Shown: positions 7,807 to 16,722, counted from the stretch's first letter. The stretch: DNA of 23,029 bases from an uncultured Clostridia bacterium (GCA_945485605.1 CALYSG010000006.1:1-23029); one strand, 5' to 3'. Numbers and translations are program-made. Notes: generated by a model not told the origin, from the sequence alone.

Positions 7807-8892
7807 ATGTCAAACAGATTGTTTCAGAGCGTTATTCATCAGATGAAAGACGCGGTCGACCGGGTGATCGGCGTCGTAGACGAAAACGGGGTCATAATAG
7901 CCTGCTCGGAGCTTGTTAAGATCGGTGAGATCCGTCAGGGGGTACGTGACGAGCTTACCTATTCAAACGATCTTGTCGTTTCGGGCGGTTATACATACCG
8001 TGCCATCGGTCCCGCAGGTAAGGCTGAATATATCGTTTTTGTCGAGGGAGAGGATAAAAACGCCGAGAAAACCTCGAAGCTGCTTGCAATATCTCTCGCG
8101 AATATAAAGAACCTTTACGACGAAAAATACGATAAGGGATCGTTCATCAAGAATATCATACTCGACAATATTCTTCCGAGCGACATATATATAAAGAGCA
8201 AGGAGCTTCACTTCAATACCGAAGAGAGCCGTATCGTATTCCTCATTAAATTCAGCGGAAAGACCGATATGATGCCCTTTGAGATGCTCCAGAATATGTT
8301 CCCCGACAAGTCGAAGGATTACGTTATAAGCGTCGGCGAGCACGATATCGTCCTTGTGAAGGACCTCAGACCCGGAACGGATCACAAGGAGATCGAAAAG
8401 ATGGCTACGAACATCACCGATACCCTGTCGACTGAATTTTATACGAAGGCGAGCATCGGTATCTCGACTGTCGTCGACAATATCAAGGACCTTGCCAGAG
8501 CCTACAAAGAGGCTCAGGTCGCACTTGACGTCGGAAAGGTGTTTGATACCGAGAAGAATATCATAAGTTACGAGAATCTCGGTATCGGAAGGCTTATTTA
8601 CCAGCTCCCGACGACACTTTGCGAGATGTTCTTGCAGGAGGTCTTCAAGAAGGGCTCGCTCGAATCGCTCGACCGTGAGACTCTTATGACGATAAACTGC
8701 TTCTTCGAAAACAATCTGAATGTTTCTGAGACATCAAGGAAGCTCTTCGTGCACAGAAATACCCTTGTTTACAGACTCGATAAGATACGCAAGCTGACGG
8801 GCCTTGATCTGCGCGAATTCGAGCACGCGATAACATTCAAGGTCGCACTGATGGTCAAGAAGTATCTTAACTCAAAGCCCGCGAAATTCTGA
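7807..8892 (+). CDS. PucR/CdaR-family transcriptional regulator
   Basis: A 361-residue cytoplasmic regulator. The C-terminal helix-turn-helix (about 304-350, with NVSETSRKLFVHRNTLVYRL and then DKIRKLTG) is the PucR / sugar-diacid-regulator type. The central part (ASIGISTVVDNIKDLARAYKEAQVALDVG) is the GGDEF-like / PucR linker usual in this family. The N-terminal 90 residues (QSVIHQMKDAVDRVIGVVDENG) resemble the CdaR sugar-diacid recognition domain, which would sense a small acid or sugar derivative. The start ATG follows GAAGAGGG. No adjacent catabolic operon or transporter is visible, so the ligand cannot be read from context. It has its own promoter and a hairpin after its stop codon. Confidence 0.85.
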   Translation: MSNRLFQSVIHQMKDAVDRVIGVVDENGVIIACSELVKIGEIRQGVRDELTYSNDLVVSGGYTYRAIGPAGKAEYIVFVEGEDKNAEKTSKLLAISLANIKNLYDEKYDKGSFIKNIILDNILPSDIYIKSKELHFNTEESRIVFLIKFSGKTDMMPFEMLQNMFPDKSKDYVISVGEHDIVLVKDLRPGTDHKEIEKMATNITDTLSTEFYTKASIGISTVVDNIKDLARAYKEAQVALDVGKVFDTEKNIISYENLGIGRLIYQLPTTLCEMFLQEVFKKGSLESLDRETLMTINCFFENNLNVSETSRKLFVHRNTLVYRLDKIRKLTGLDLREFEHAITFKVALMVKKYLNSKPAKF

Positions 8893-8896
8893 TGCA

Positions 8897-8928
8897 TAAG
8901 CGGAACGGAGGCTCTTCCGTTTCGCTTA
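8897..8928 (+). terminator. Candidate hairpin after the PucR-type gene
   Basis: TAAGCGGAACGGA (8897-8909) pairs with TCCGTTTCGCTTA (8916-8928) with one wobble and a six-base loop. It begins four bases after the stop codon. No uninterrupted T tract follows directly (AT-rich sequence, T run only at 8946-8951), so it may be a weak terminator or an RNA 3'-end stabiliser rather than a full stop. Confidence 0.5.
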
Positions 8929-8967
8929 ATTGCATAATTAAATAATTTTTTGAAGGAAGATTTTGCT

Positions 8968-10290
8968 GTGAAAAGAAAATATTTTGCATTGGCTGCTCTT
9001 CTGATCGCGCTTGTTCTCTGCCTTAATTCCTGCGCGCTCATAAGGCTGTCCGACACCATAGGAAACATCTTCGGATCATTCGAAACCTCTGACGGTAACG
9101 GGAACGGAAACGGGAACGGAGGCGGGAATACCGAAGCGTCTGCCGAGGAAATAGTGAAGGCTATGCTCGAGCGCTTCTCGTTCTATGACGTTGAGCTTAC
9201 CGACGAAGATATGGCGTATGCCGCCGTGGACGCGTATATCGCTAAAACGGGCGACAGGTACGCGAAATATTATAATGAAGAGGAATACGCCGCCCTTCAG
9301 CGCGAAAACGAAGGCGAAAATCAGGGTATCGGAATTACCGTGACCGAAAATGCAGACAAAAAGGCGATAGAGATCATATCCGTCCTTCCCGACACCCCGG
9401 CAGAGAAAGCCGGGCTGCTCGCCGGCGACCTTATCGTGAAGGTCGGAAAGGGCGACGAGGCTATCGATGTGGCTTCTGTCGGCTATGAGCCCGCTCTCAA
9501 AAAGCTTCAGGGAACGAAGGGTACTCTCTGCGAATTCGGAATCATGCGCGAGGGAAGCGACAAGATCATAGAATTCTCTATCCTGCGTGAAGAGTTTACC
9601 TCCGAATCGGTAATATATACCGTTTCCGCTGCCGACAAAACGGTCGGAATAGTAAAGCTCGTGCAGTTCGACCTTACGACTCCCGTCCAGTTTTACACGG
9701 CGATGGAGGCTCTGATCGCCGGAGGATGCGACAAGTTCATCTACGACGTTCGCTCTAATCCCGGCGGCGACCGTGCCTCGATAACGGCGGTGCTGTCCTA
9801 CTTCCTCAACGAGGGGGACATAGTCATCCGCACAAAGGGCAGGTCCGGTAATATGGAAACACAGTACTGCAACCCCGTCAGCTACAATGGCAGCTACTCT
9901 ACCTGCAATATCAAAAGAGAGAATATAGGAAAGTACAGAAACTATAAAGCGGCAGTGCTCGTGAACGGCGGAACGGCGAGTGCCGCAGAGCTTTTCACCG
10001 GGAATATGAAGGACTACGGTCTTGCAAAGGTCTTCGGCACAAAGACATACGGCAAGGGCTGTATGCAGTCGATCTATGTTCTGAACAAGGGAGCGATAAA
10101 GATGACGACAGACTTCTATTATCCTCCGATCTCGGACAACTACGACGGCATTGGACTTTACCCCGATGAGGGCTGCACCGTTGAGCTTTCCGAAGAGGCA
10201 CAGAAGATAAATGTTTATAAGCTCCTCCGCGCGGAATATCAGGCAAAGGATAACCAGCTTGCCGCCGCTATTGAATATTTAACGAAGTAA
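8968..10290 (+). CDS. S41-family C-terminal processing protease, lipoprotein
   Basis: A 440-residue serine protease of the CtpA/Prc family that cleaves exported proteins at the membrane surface. The start is GTG at 8968, 8 bases after AAGGAAG; the in-frame TTG at 8950 lies before that site. A lipoprotein signal ends at lipobox LNSC (Cys22), followed by a Gly/Asn tether (about 43-54). The PDZ domain spans roughly 115-205 (GIGITV, then PAEKAGLLAGDLIVKVG). The protease core has NPGG at 264-267, nucleophile Ser338 in GGTASAAE and general base Lys363 in TYGKG. The 25-residue spacing of Ser and Lys is the family norm. No second membrane segment is seen. It lies 34 bases upstream of greA, so co-transcription is likely. 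Confidence 0.95.
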   Translation: MKRKYFALAALLIALVLCLNSCALIRLSDTIGNIFGSFETSDGNGNGNGNGGGNTEASAEEIVKAMLERFSFYDVELTDEDMAYAAVDAYIAKTGDRYAKYYNEEEYAALQRENEGENQGIGITVTENADKKAIEIISVLPDTPAEKAGLLAGDLIVKVGKGDEAIDVASVGYEPALKKLQGTKGTLCEFGIMREGSDKIIEFSILREEFTSESVIYTVSAADKTVGIVKLVQFDLTTPVQFYTAMEALIAGGCDKFIYDVRSNPGGDRASITAVLSYFLNEGDIVIRTKGRSGNMETQYCNPVSYNGSYSTCNIKRENIGKYRNYKAAVLVNGGTASAAELFTGNMKDYGLAKVFGTKTYGKGCMQSIYVLNKGAIKMTTDFYYPPISDNYDGIGLYPDEGCTVELSEEAQKINVYKLLRAEYQAKDNQLAAAIEYLTK

Positions 10291-10324
10291 AATCAAAATT
10301 CATATCATATAGAGGGAGAAAAGT

Positions 10325-10837
10325 ATGTCAACCAAGAAAACGCTTTACACTAAGGAAGGCTATGAGGCACTTGAAAAGGAATACGAACATCTCGTAAACG
10401 TTGAACGCGAAGAGGTCAAGCGAGACCTCTCGGTCGCCCGCTCCTACGGAGACCTTTCGGAAAACTCCGAATACGATGAGGCAAGAACGAGACAGGCAAA
10501 GATCGAAGCAAGGATCAAAGAGCTTGAAGAGCTCAAAAACAACGCAGAGATCGTTGACGAATCGAAAATAGATACATCGATAGTAGGCGTCGGCTCGACG
10601 GTGAAGCTTTACTTCCGCGACGATGACGAAGAGATCGAATACAGCATTGTCGGTTCAAATGAGGCGGATCCCGCCGAGCACCGTATATCCGATCAGTCGC
10701 CGATAGGCAAGGCTCTCGTAGAGGCGAAGGCGAAAATCGGATCGGTCGTCACGGTCGACGCTCCCGGCGGGCAATTTGAGGTAGAGGTGCGCGATGTTTT
10801 CCGCACGAGAAACGATCACGATCATCACACGATCTGA
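10325..10837 (+). CDS. greA: Transcription elongation factor GreA
   Basis: A 170-residue Gre factor that enters the RNA polymerase secondary channel and stimulates cleavage of backtracked transcripts. The N-terminal coiled coil (about 1-80) carries the acidic tip in SYGDLSENSEYDEA, with Asp43 and Glu46 matching the catalytic acids of the family. The C-terminal FKBP-like domain is present (GSTVKLYF, then SPIGKALVEAKIGS-type motifs). It is about 12 residues longer than the usual 158, ending in an unusual Asp/His-rich tail (NDHDHHTI). The start follows GAGGGAGAAAAGT. It is 18 bases upstream of lysS, a pairing often seen in Firmicutes. Confidence 0.97.
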   Translation: MSTKKTLYTKEGYEALEKEYEHLVNVEREEVKRDLSVARSYGDLSENSEYDEARTRQAKIEARIKELEELKNNAEIVDESKIDTSIVGVGSTVKLYFRDDDEEIEYSIVGSNEADPAEHRISDQSPIGKALVEAKAKIGSVVTVDAPGGQFEVEVRDVFRTRNDHDHHTI

Positions 10838-10855
10838 CCCCCGGAGGAAAGAAAA

Positions 10856-12370
10856 ATGACCGAAAAGGAAAACCTTGAGATGAACAAGGCGGCAGAGCCA
10901 ACTGCGGCAGAGCTTTCGGAGCTTCTTCGCGTCCGTCGCGATAAGCTGACGGCACTTTGCGAGGAAGGGAACGACCCGTTTAAGATAACAAAGTACGATC
11001 AGACTCACCACGCCGCCGAAATAAAGGATAACTTTGATGCTCTTGAGGGCAAGGACGTGTCGATCGCCGGAAGACTCATGTCAAAGAGAGTCATGGGCAA
11101 GGCATCCTTCTGCAATGTGCAGGACCTCAGCGGCAATATCCAGTGCTACGTCTCGCGCGATTCACTCGGCGAGGATCCATACAAGGCGTTCAAGAAGCTC
11201 GACATCGGCGATCTTGTCGGTGTGAAGGGACAGGTTTTCAGAACCAAGACCGGCGAGACCTCGGTCCACGCCGACTCGGTTACGCTCCTTTCAAAAAGCC
11301 TTCAGATCCTGCCCGAGAAGTACCACGGACTGACGAACACCGACCTTCGCTACCGTCAGAGATATGTCGACCTCATTATGAATGAGGATACGAAGAAGAC
11401 CTTCATAAACCGCTCGAAGATAATCAGCACCGTCCGTCGTTACCTTGATTCGCAGGGCTTTATGGAGGTCGAGACTCCGATGCTCGTCCAGAATGCCGGA
11501 GGTGCCGCCGCGAGGCCCTTTGAGACGCATTTCAATGCCCTTGACCTTGATGTGAAGCTTCGCATATCGCTTGAGCTTTATCTGAAGCGCCTCATCGTCG
11601 GGGGAATGGAGAAGGTATACGAGATAGGCAGAGTTTTCCGCAACGAGGGGCTTGATACGCGCCATAACCCCGAGTTCACGCTTATGGAGCTTTATCAGGC
11701 TTATACCGATTACCACGGTATGATGGATCTGACCGAAAATCTGTACCGCTATGTGGCAAAAGAAGTTCTCGGCACGACCGTTATCACCTATAACGGAATC
11801 GAGATGGACCTCGGAAAGCCATTCACGCGTATTACCATGCTCGACGCGGTAAAGAAATATTCGGGCGTCGATTTCTCGGAGATACACACACTTGAGGAAG
11901 CGAGACAGGCAGCGAAGGCTCACAACATAGAATTCGAGCCGAGGCATAAGAAGGGCGATATACTCAATCTCTTCTTTGAGACTTATGCGGAGGAGCATCT
12001 CATCCAGCCGACATTCGTTATGGATCATCCGACAGAGATATCTCCTCTGACGAAGAAGAAGCCCGATGACCCTGCCTATGTCGAGAGATTCGAATTTTTC
12101 ATGAACGGCTGGGAGATGGCGAACGCCTACTCCGAGCTTAACGATCCGATCGATCAGCGCGAGCGCTTCAAGGCGCAGGAGGCTCTCCTTGCGCAGGGCG
12201 ACGAGGAGGCGAACACGACCGATGAGGACTTCCTTTACGCGCTTGAACTCGGTATGCCGCCTACGGGAGGCATAGGATTCGGAATCGACCGTATGGTTAT
12301 GCTCCTTACCGACAGTCCCTCGATAAGAGATGTCCTTCTCTTCCCGACGATGAAGCCGATCGATCAGTAA
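10856..12370 (+). CDS. lysS: Lysine--tRNA ligase, class II
   Basis: A class IIb synthetase of 504 residues that charges tRNA-Lys. The N-terminal OB-fold anticodon-binding domain lies at about 65-160 ([18 protein letters not shown]). The catalytic domain has motif 2 with Arg262 in [18 protein letters not shown] and motif 3 with Arg479 in [14 protein letters not shown]. These positions fall very close to those of the E. coli enzyme. CGGAGGAAAG precedes the ATG. The about 28-residue N-terminal extension before the usual start of homology includes a second Met at residue 8, so a slightly later start is conceivable. No T-box leader is present. It is followed after 36 bases by a membrane-protein gene. 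Confidence 0.98.
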   Translation: MTEKENLEMNKAAEPTAAELSELLRVRRDKLTALCEEGNDPFKITKYDQTHHAAEIKDNFDALEGKDVSIAGRLMSKRVMGKASFCNVQDLSGNIQCYVSRDSLGEDPYKAFKKLDIGDLVGVKGQVFRTKTGETSVHADSVTLLSKSLQILPEKYHGLTNTDLRYRQRYVDLIMNEDTKKTFINRSKIISTVRRYLDSQGFMEVETPMLVQNAGGAAARPFETHFNALDLDVKLRISLELYLKRLIVGGMEKVYEIGRVFRNEGLDTRHNPEFTLMELYQAYTDYHGMMDLTENLYRYVAKEVLGTTVITYNGIEMDLGKPFTRITMLDAVKKYSGVDFSEIHTLEEARQAAKAHNIEFEPRHKKGDILNLFFETYAEEHLIQPTFVMDHPTEISPLTKKKPDDPAYVERFEFFMNGWEMANAYSELNDPIDQRERFKAQEALLAQGDEEANTTDEDFLYALELGMPPTGGIGFGIDRMVMLLTDSPSIRDVLLFPTMKPIDQ

Positions 12371-12406
12371 AGATTTCAAAAAACAAAATCAAGCCGGAGG
12401 CAGTCT

Positions 12407-13171
12407 ATGGACGAAAACAAAATACCCGCATCCGATATTCAGCCTCAGAGCGAAACGGGAAAAAAATTCGAAAATTTCTGGTACTACAATAAATGGAAGG
12501 TCATAGCGGCGGTCTTTACTCTTATCGTGCTGATATTTTGCGTTGTGCAGTGTGCGACAAAGGAGAAAAGCGACGTCGGGATCCTCTACGGAGGGGCGAT
12601 GAGTGCCTCGGACACAAAGGTCCCCGACATGAAGAAGGCTTTTACCTCGATCGAGCCTGACACATTCAAAAAGAACGGTGTCGGACTGACCGTGACCGAG
12701 ATATACAGCGAGGAATATATTAAGGAAAGCCAGAAACAGCAGAGCTCGACCGGAACGCTTGAGCCGGGCGAGACCGAATACAGAACGGTAAATCCGAGCG
12801 TGAATGCCTCGAATTACGAGAACTTTTCACAGCTTCTTCAGACCGGAAGCTACTCTGTCGTGATAGCCGACAAATGGATATACGATGCCATGAAGGGCAG
12901 GGTAGGACTTCGCGGGCTTGACGAGTTGCTCGGAGAGGGAAGCGTGCCGCAGGATATACGGTACGACGAATGCGGCGTGATATTTAAGAAAACAGATTTC
13001 TACCTTGCAAATCAGGCGGCGTTTTCGGGTGTTTCGGACGATGCTGTGATATGTATCTGTATTTACAGCCCCTTCAAGGGTGCCGTGGGATGCGGAGGCA
13101 ATAATACCGACACCGAATACGAGAGATCGATAGAGATGTTCCGCGCGATCCTCGATTTCAGAATCAAATGA
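12407..13171 (+). CDS. One-pass membrane protein of unknown function
   Basis: I do not recognise a named family. The 254-residue protein has a short polar N-terminus, then FENFWYYNKWK and a single transmembrane helix at about 31-49. The remaining 200 residues are predicted to lie outside the cell (N-in topology from the Lys residues before the helix). The WYYNKWK segment just before the membrane recurs in uncharacterised Clostridia proteins as far as I know. The outer domain contains YSVVIADKWIYDAM and AAFSGVSDDAVICICIYS, alternating patterns compatible with a compact alpha/beta fold, but no catalytic motif is visible. The start follows GCCGGAGGCAGTCT. It sits between lysS and a DMT transporter with 36- and 16-base gaps, so it likely shares their transcript. 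Confidence 0.85.
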   Translation: MDENKIPASDIQPQSETGKKFENFWYYNKWKVIAAVFTLIVLIFCVVQCATKEKSDVGILYGGAMSASDTKVPDMKKAFTSIEPDTFKKNGVGLTVTEIYSEEYIKESQKQQSSTGTLEPGETEYRTVNPSVNASNYENFSQLLQTGSYSVVIADKWIYDAMKGRVGLRGLDELLGEGSVPQDIRYDECGVIFKKTDFYLANQAAFSGVSDDAVICICIYSPFKGAVGCGGNNTDTEYERSIEMFRAILDFRIK

Positions 13172-13187
13172 ACCAAAGATATAACGA

Positions 13188-14099
13188 ATGAAGAAAAAAC
13201 TTTTTTCCTCGGCTCTCCTGCTTGTGACCGCAATGGTTTGGGGCTTTGCCTTCGTTGCACAGGTCAAGGGTATGGAGAGTGTCGGAACATATACCTACAA
13301 CGGACTGCGCTTCCTCATCGGGAGCGCAGTGATGCTTCCGCTTTTCCTCATTTTTTCAAAGGAAAAACGGGACAAAAAGAAGCTCCGCTCATCTATTCTT
13401 TACGGAGTACCTGCGGGGCTTCTGCTTTTTACCGCCTCGACTCTTCAGCAGTACGCAATAGAGCTCAGTCCCGACGCGAACTCCATGAAGGCGGGATTTA
13501 TCACGGGACTTTATACCGTCGCCGTACCGGTCATAGGTTTCGTTTTTATGAAAAAGAAGACAGCCGCGACGACATGGATAGGAGCTGTGGCGGCGCTTTT
13601 AGGGCTTTATCTGCTCTGTGCCGCGGGCGAGAGCGGATTTGATTTCACCGACGCCATGCTTCTTATAAGTGTTCCGGTCTGGGCGTGCCATATCCTCTTT
13701 ATCGACCGGTTCGGTCATGAGTCGGATGCTTTTGTGATCTCGGGAATTCAGTACGCCGTTTGCGGAGGGCTGAGCCTTGTATGTGCTGTATTCTTTGACG
13801 CCGGGTCGCTAAATGCACAGGCGATCGGTGGTGCAATGCTTCCGATCCTTTACGGAGGAATCATGTCTGTCGGCGTGGGCTTCACGCTTCAGACAGTGGG
13901 ACAGAAGGGTGCCGACCCGACCGTCGCGGCGATAATAATGTCGACCGAGTCAATGTTCGGTGCGATAGGAAATCTTCTGCTTCTCAGCGTTTCAATGACC
14001 GCGGTTCAGTATGTAGGTTGCCTTCTTATGTTCGCCGGGATAGTCGTTTCGCAGCTCCCCGCGAGGAAAATAAAAAATCAGGAAACTATTGACAGTTGA
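13188..14099 (+). CDS. DMT-superfamily (EamA) transporter
   Basis: A 303-residue, highly hydrophobic protein with about ten membrane helices and two EamA repeats (about 8-140 and 150-290). Family features are TAMVWGFAFVAQ in the first helix, YNGLRFLIGSAVMLP, and the second-repeat TVAAIIMSTESMFGAIGNLLLL. Such proteins are drug/metabolite, amino-acid or nucleotide-precursor exporters of the inner or single membrane; the substrate cannot be told. The ATG at 13188 has no convincing ribosome binding site (ACCAAAGATATAACGA precedes it), so translation may depend on termination of the gene 16 bases upstream. Its final codons contain the -35 box of the next promoter. Confidence 0.9.
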   Translation: MKKKLFSSALLLVTAMVWGFAFVAQVKGMESVGTYTYNGLRFLIGSAVMLPLFLIFSKEKRDKKKLRSSILYGVPAGLLLFTASTLQQYAIELSPDANSMKAGFITGLYTVAVPVIGFVFMKKKTAATTWIGAVAALLGLYLLCAAGESGFDFTDAMLLISVPVWACHILFIDRFGHESDAFVISGIQYAVCGGLSLVCAVFFDAGSLNAQAIGGAMLPILYGGIMSVGVGFTLQTVGQKGADPTVAAIIMSTESMFGAIGNLLLLSVSMTAVQYVGCLLMFAGIVVSQLPARKIKNQETIDS

Positions 14100-14117
14100 T
14101 ATCTCATGTGATATAAT
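14089..14117 (+). promoter_or_regulatory. Consensus sigma-A promoter for a small lipoprotein
   Basis: TTGACA (14089-14094), 17 bases and TATAAT (14112-14117) match the consensus exactly. The -35 box lies inside the last codons of the upstream transporter gene. The predicted start is near 14124. This rules out an upstream in-frame ATG at 14118 as the lipoprotein start and supports the one at 14151. Confidence 0.9.
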
Positions 14118-14150
14118 ATGAGCACATTAATAATACGGAGGACTATCCAC

Positions 14151-14507
14151 ATGAAAACAGCAATTAAGATCACGGCAGTTGCACTCGTAGCCATAATGCT
14201 CGTCTGCGCGTTCGCATCCTGCGCGAAGACCCTTTCGGGATCTTACTCGGGAAAAGCTCTTCTTGGAACCTATACCTATGAGTTCAAGGGCAATAAGGTT
14301 ACAAGAGCTTACACGGTCGGTAACACGACCACTACTTCCGAGGGTACCTACGAGATTGCGAAGGACGAAAACGGCAATCAGGTCATCAAGTTTACTACCA
14401 CTGATGGCGATGGCAAGTCGACCACTACTTCCAGCAAATTCTCTGAGGGTAGCGTTGACGGTAAGGCGTTCATCGAGATCGACGGCGTTCGTTATACCAA
14501 GGACTGA
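14151..14507 (+). CDS. Small lipoprotein of unknown function
   Basis: A 118-residue exported protein. The ATG at 14151 follows ACGGAGGA. Residues 1-24 form a signal peptide ending in FASC, so Cys24 would be lipidated, although Phe at the -3 position is atypical. The mature part alternates Thr/Ser-rich and hydrophobic residues (GTYTYEFKGNKVTRAY, GTYEIAKDENGNQVIKF, KAFIEIDGVRYTKD). That suggests a small all-beta, lipocalin-like barrel. This is inference from the strand pattern, and I cannot assign a function. A consensus promoter before it and a strong terminator after it make it an independent, probably abundant, transcript. Confidence 0.85.
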   Translation: MKTAIKITAVALVAIMLVCAFASCAKTLSGSYSGKALLGTYTYEFKGNKVTRAYTVGNTTTTSEGTYEIAKDENGNQVIKFTTTDGDGKSTTTSSKFSEGSVDGKAFIEIDGVRYTKD

Positions 14508-14521
14508 ACAAAGCGAAAAAC

Positions 14522-14557
14522 AGGGGACCTTCCGCGTGAGGGTCTCCTCTTTTTTTG
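14522..14557 (+). terminator. Intrinsic terminator of the small lipoprotein gene
   Basis: AGGGGACCT (14522-14530) pairs with AGGGTCTCCT (14539-14548) with one bulged G and one wobble, around an eight-base loop. It is followed by CTTTTTTT. It starts 15 bases after the stop codon. Confidence 0.88.
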
Positions 14558-14576
14558 CCGCAAAGTGATATTGCGA

Positions 14577-14605
14577 TTGACAAATACAGCAGAATATGAT
14601 AAACT
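14577..14605 (+). promoter_or_regulatory. Probable promoter of the SGNH esterase / Crp-type operon
   Basis: TTGACA (14577-14582) is perfect. With a 17-base spacer the -10 is TAAACT (14600-14605), which keeps the key TA and final T. A strong ribosome binding site (GGAGGT at 14624-14629) follows. The imperfect -10 would make this weaker than its neighbours or open to regulation. Confidence 0.65.
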
Positions 14606-14634
14606 AATATAAATAATATATTGCGGAGGTAGAT

Positions 14635-15891
14635 ATGAAAAAGATAAAGATAGCGTCGGCGATTATCGCGGCGGTAATGCTCTGCATGACGATCGCGATG
14701 CCTGCGGTATTTGCCACGGGGGAAGGGGCGAAGGTATATACGGTCCTCGGAGACAGCATTGCCGCAGGGTACAGACTTGAGGACTATCAGAAGGACGGAG
14801 TGACTCCCCCATCGTCTTACGCGGCACTCTTTGCGGGTAAGATCGGGGCGACGAAGGTAAACAACCTTGCAAAAACCGGGTCTAATACCTCGGATACTCT
14901 GACCCTTCTTTCGACGCAGACGTATATCAACGCGGTCAAGGAGGCTGATGTTATCACCCTCTCGATGGGATCAAACGATATTCTCGGACCGGGGGGGAAG
15001 ATGATCTGCGCGTGCCTCGGGATTACGAGCCTCGATAAGGCGGGAAATGTGGTCAATGCGACTAATTTTTTGCAGAAGATGACCGAGCTTTCCAACTACA
15101 TCAACGAGCCGGAGCAGGTGAAGATATTCAACGACGCCGTTTCGGGCTTTGAGGCTAACTGGACGAAGATAATCGATCGTATTTACGAGCTGAACCCCGA
15201 CGCGGAGTTGATCGTAAATAACTTCTACAATCCATATGCGGCACTTGATCTCGGTAGCAGTATAGTCATAGGAAGCACAGTGCAGGGATATCTTAACAGA
15301 ATGAACCAATATATAGCTTCTCACCGGTACAACGGAAACAGGTATGTCGTCGCCGACGTTACGGCGGTCATGGCTCACACGAACGTCGGGCTTCTGCCGA
15401 ACTTCGACCTTGATCCTCACCCGAATAAGGACGGACATTCGATGATTGCCGACGCGGTCTATGCGGAATATGTGAAGCTTGCCGCACCGTCGTCGACCGA
15501 AACGAGTGGATCGACCGCTTATGTCGACACCTCGATCGAAAATCCGGGGCCCGGAACGACTGTGACAGAGCCTTCGGGGACACCCTCTGTCGAGCCTACC
15601 GGGACAATTTCTACCGAGCCTTCGGGAGATAATTCGGATGTATCCGAAGTGACATCCTCGGGCGACGTCTCCGAAACGGAGCTCGACACCGATACGCCTG
15701 AAGCTGCCGAGTCGGGGAGCGTTGAGCCATCCGACAGCGGTTCACAGTCTGAGACCGGTCCGGTCGATGTTTCGGACATCAACATAATAAGCCTTCTGAC
15801 CTGCAACTCGGGTAACGGTGTCGCGGCGGCGGCAGCAATATTCATCTGCACGGTCGGAGCGGCTGTTACGGCCGTTCTGAAGCGCAGATGA
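14635..15891 (+). CDS. Secreted SGNH/GDSL esterase with C-terminal membrane anchor
   Basis: A 418-residue surface hydrolase. A Sec signal peptide (about 1-27, ending VFA) precedes an SGNH fold. Block I is GDSIAAG with nucleophile Ser41, block III is GSNDI around 112-116, and block V is D260-P-H262-P, so the catalytic triad is complete. Residues about 285-388 form a Ser/Thr/Pro/Glu-rich stalk with recurring TEPSG-like units. It ends in TCNSGNG, a hydrophobic helix (about 395-414) and KRR. There is no LPxTG signal, so anchoring in the membrane is more likely than sortase attachment. It would deacylate a lipid, polysaccharide or peptidoglycan ester outside the cell; the substrate is unknown. Its last four bases overlap the next gene as ATGA. 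Confidence 0.92.
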   Translation: MKKIKIASAIIAAVMLCMTIAMPAVFATGEGAKVYTVLGDSIAAGYRLEDYQKDGVTPPSSYAALFAGKIGATKVNNLAKTGSNTSDTLTLLSTQTYINAVKEADVITLSMGSNDILGPGGKMICACLGITSLDKAGNVVNATNFLQKMTELSNYINEPEQVKIFNDAVSGFEANWTKIIDRIYELNPDAELIVNNFYNPYAALDLGSSIVIGSTVQGYLNRMNQYIASHRYNGNRYVVADVTAVMAHTNVGLLPNFDLDPHPNKDGHSMIADAVYAEYVKLAAPSSTETSGSTAYVDTSIENPGPGTTVTEPSGTPSVEPTGTISTEPSGDNSDVSEVTSSGDVSETELDTDTPEAAESGSVEPSDSGSQSETGPVDVSDINIISLLTCNSGNGVAAAAAIFICTVGAAVTAVLKRR

Positions 15892-16562
15892 CCGACACCT
15901 TCAGCGCATCCGAGCTGAAAAGGATAAAGGAGTGCAGACTCTTCTCCGGGCTGTCGGACGGGGAGCTGCAGCAGGCACTAAAGCTGCTTGAAGCCTCTGT
16001 TGCCGAATACGGAAGGGGGACATTCATTCACCGTGCCGATGAGCGGCTCGCTTTCTTCGGGCTGGTTCTTTCGGGAAGCGTGCAGGTCTACACCGATGAT
16101 ATAAACGGCGACCTTATGATGATGGCGAACGTCACGGCGGGCGAGACCTTCGGCGAATCGCTATGCTATCTTAATATCGAGAGGACGCAGGTCTTCATAA
16201 GTACGCAGGAGGGCGCGAAGGTACTGAGACTTCGGACCGATGCCTTTCTCGGGCATAACGCCGAAAGCAACAGGCTCGAGTGGCTTCTTTACAGGAATTT
16301 CGTGTCGATGCTTGCCGAACGGACGCTGAGTATGAACGAGAGGATACAGGTGCTGTCAAAGAAGACACTTCGCGAGAAGCTGATGACATTTTTTTCGCAG
16401 TGCGAGAAGAAGTACCATGCGAGGAGCTTTACTCTGCCGTTTGACCGTGCGGGGCTTGCGATATACCTCGGTTCGGATCGAGCGGCACTCTCACGTGAGC
16501 TGTCGGCGATGCGACGTGACGGTATAATAGATTTTTCAAAGAATTATTTCAGGATATTATAG
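15888..16562 (+). CDS. Crp/Fnr-family transcriptional regulator
   Basis: A 224-residue regulator with an N-terminal cyclic-nucleotide-binding-type beta barrel (about 15-125, with FFGLVLSGSVQVY and ANVTAGETFGESLC) and a C-terminal winged helix of the Crp type (about 145-220; LAIYLGSDRAALSRELSAMR is the recognition helix region). The Cys residues do not form an Fnr-like N-terminal iron-sulfur cluster motif. The canonical cAMP-contacting RxS/T pattern is not evident, so the effector is unknown. The ATG lies inside the stop region of the esterase gene (ATGA overlap), which implies translational coupling and a shared transcript. No separate ribosome binding site is visible. Confidence 0.9.
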   Translation: MTDTFSASELKRIKECRLFSGLSDGELQQALKLLEASVAEYGRGTFIHRADERLAFFGLVLSGSVQVYTDDINGDLMMMANVTAGETFGESLCYLNIERTQVFISTQEGAKVLRLRTDAFLGHNAESNRLEWLLYRNFVSMLAERTLSMNERIQVLSKKTLREKLMTFFSQCEKKYHARSFTLPFDRAGLAIYLGSDRAALSRELSAMRRDGIIDFSKNYFRIL

Positions 16563-16578
16563 TCAGTAGCTGCCGCGG

Positions 16579-16697
16579 GCAGGCAGTGCCTGCAGCCGAT
16601 CCTCGCATTTTATTCACCGAAGGGTGAGGTTTTCACCCGGAAATAATGTCGGCAGGAAGGTAGGAAGACGATCACCCTTCGCGTTTTTTGAAGTTTA
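16579..16697. repeat. Intergenic palindromic repeat, copy 1
   Basis: It begins with the palindrome GCAGGCA-G-TGCCTGC (16579-16593). After a short variable stretch come CTCGCATTTTATTCACCGAA, a hairpin GGGTGA-GGTTT-TCACCC, and a segment ending GACGATC...TTTTTTGAAGTTT. It aligns with copy 2 over its whole length with scattered substitutions and small indels. A hairpin of nine-base arms (CAAGCCTTT / AAAGGCTTG, 16701-16720) separates it from copy 2. Confidence 0.85.
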
Positions 16698-16722
16698 GGT
16701 CAAGCCTTTTCAAAGGCTTGCG

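Noticed and set aside
10838..10855. Separate promoter or leader for lysS
   Set aside because: Only 18 bases separate it from greA, and they hold just the ribosome binding site, so it is co-transcribed.
14118..14150. Upstream ATG at 14118 as start of the small lipoprotein
   Set aside because: It overlaps the -10 region and lies before the predicted transcription start. The ATG at 14151 has a good ribosome binding site and yields a clean signal peptide.
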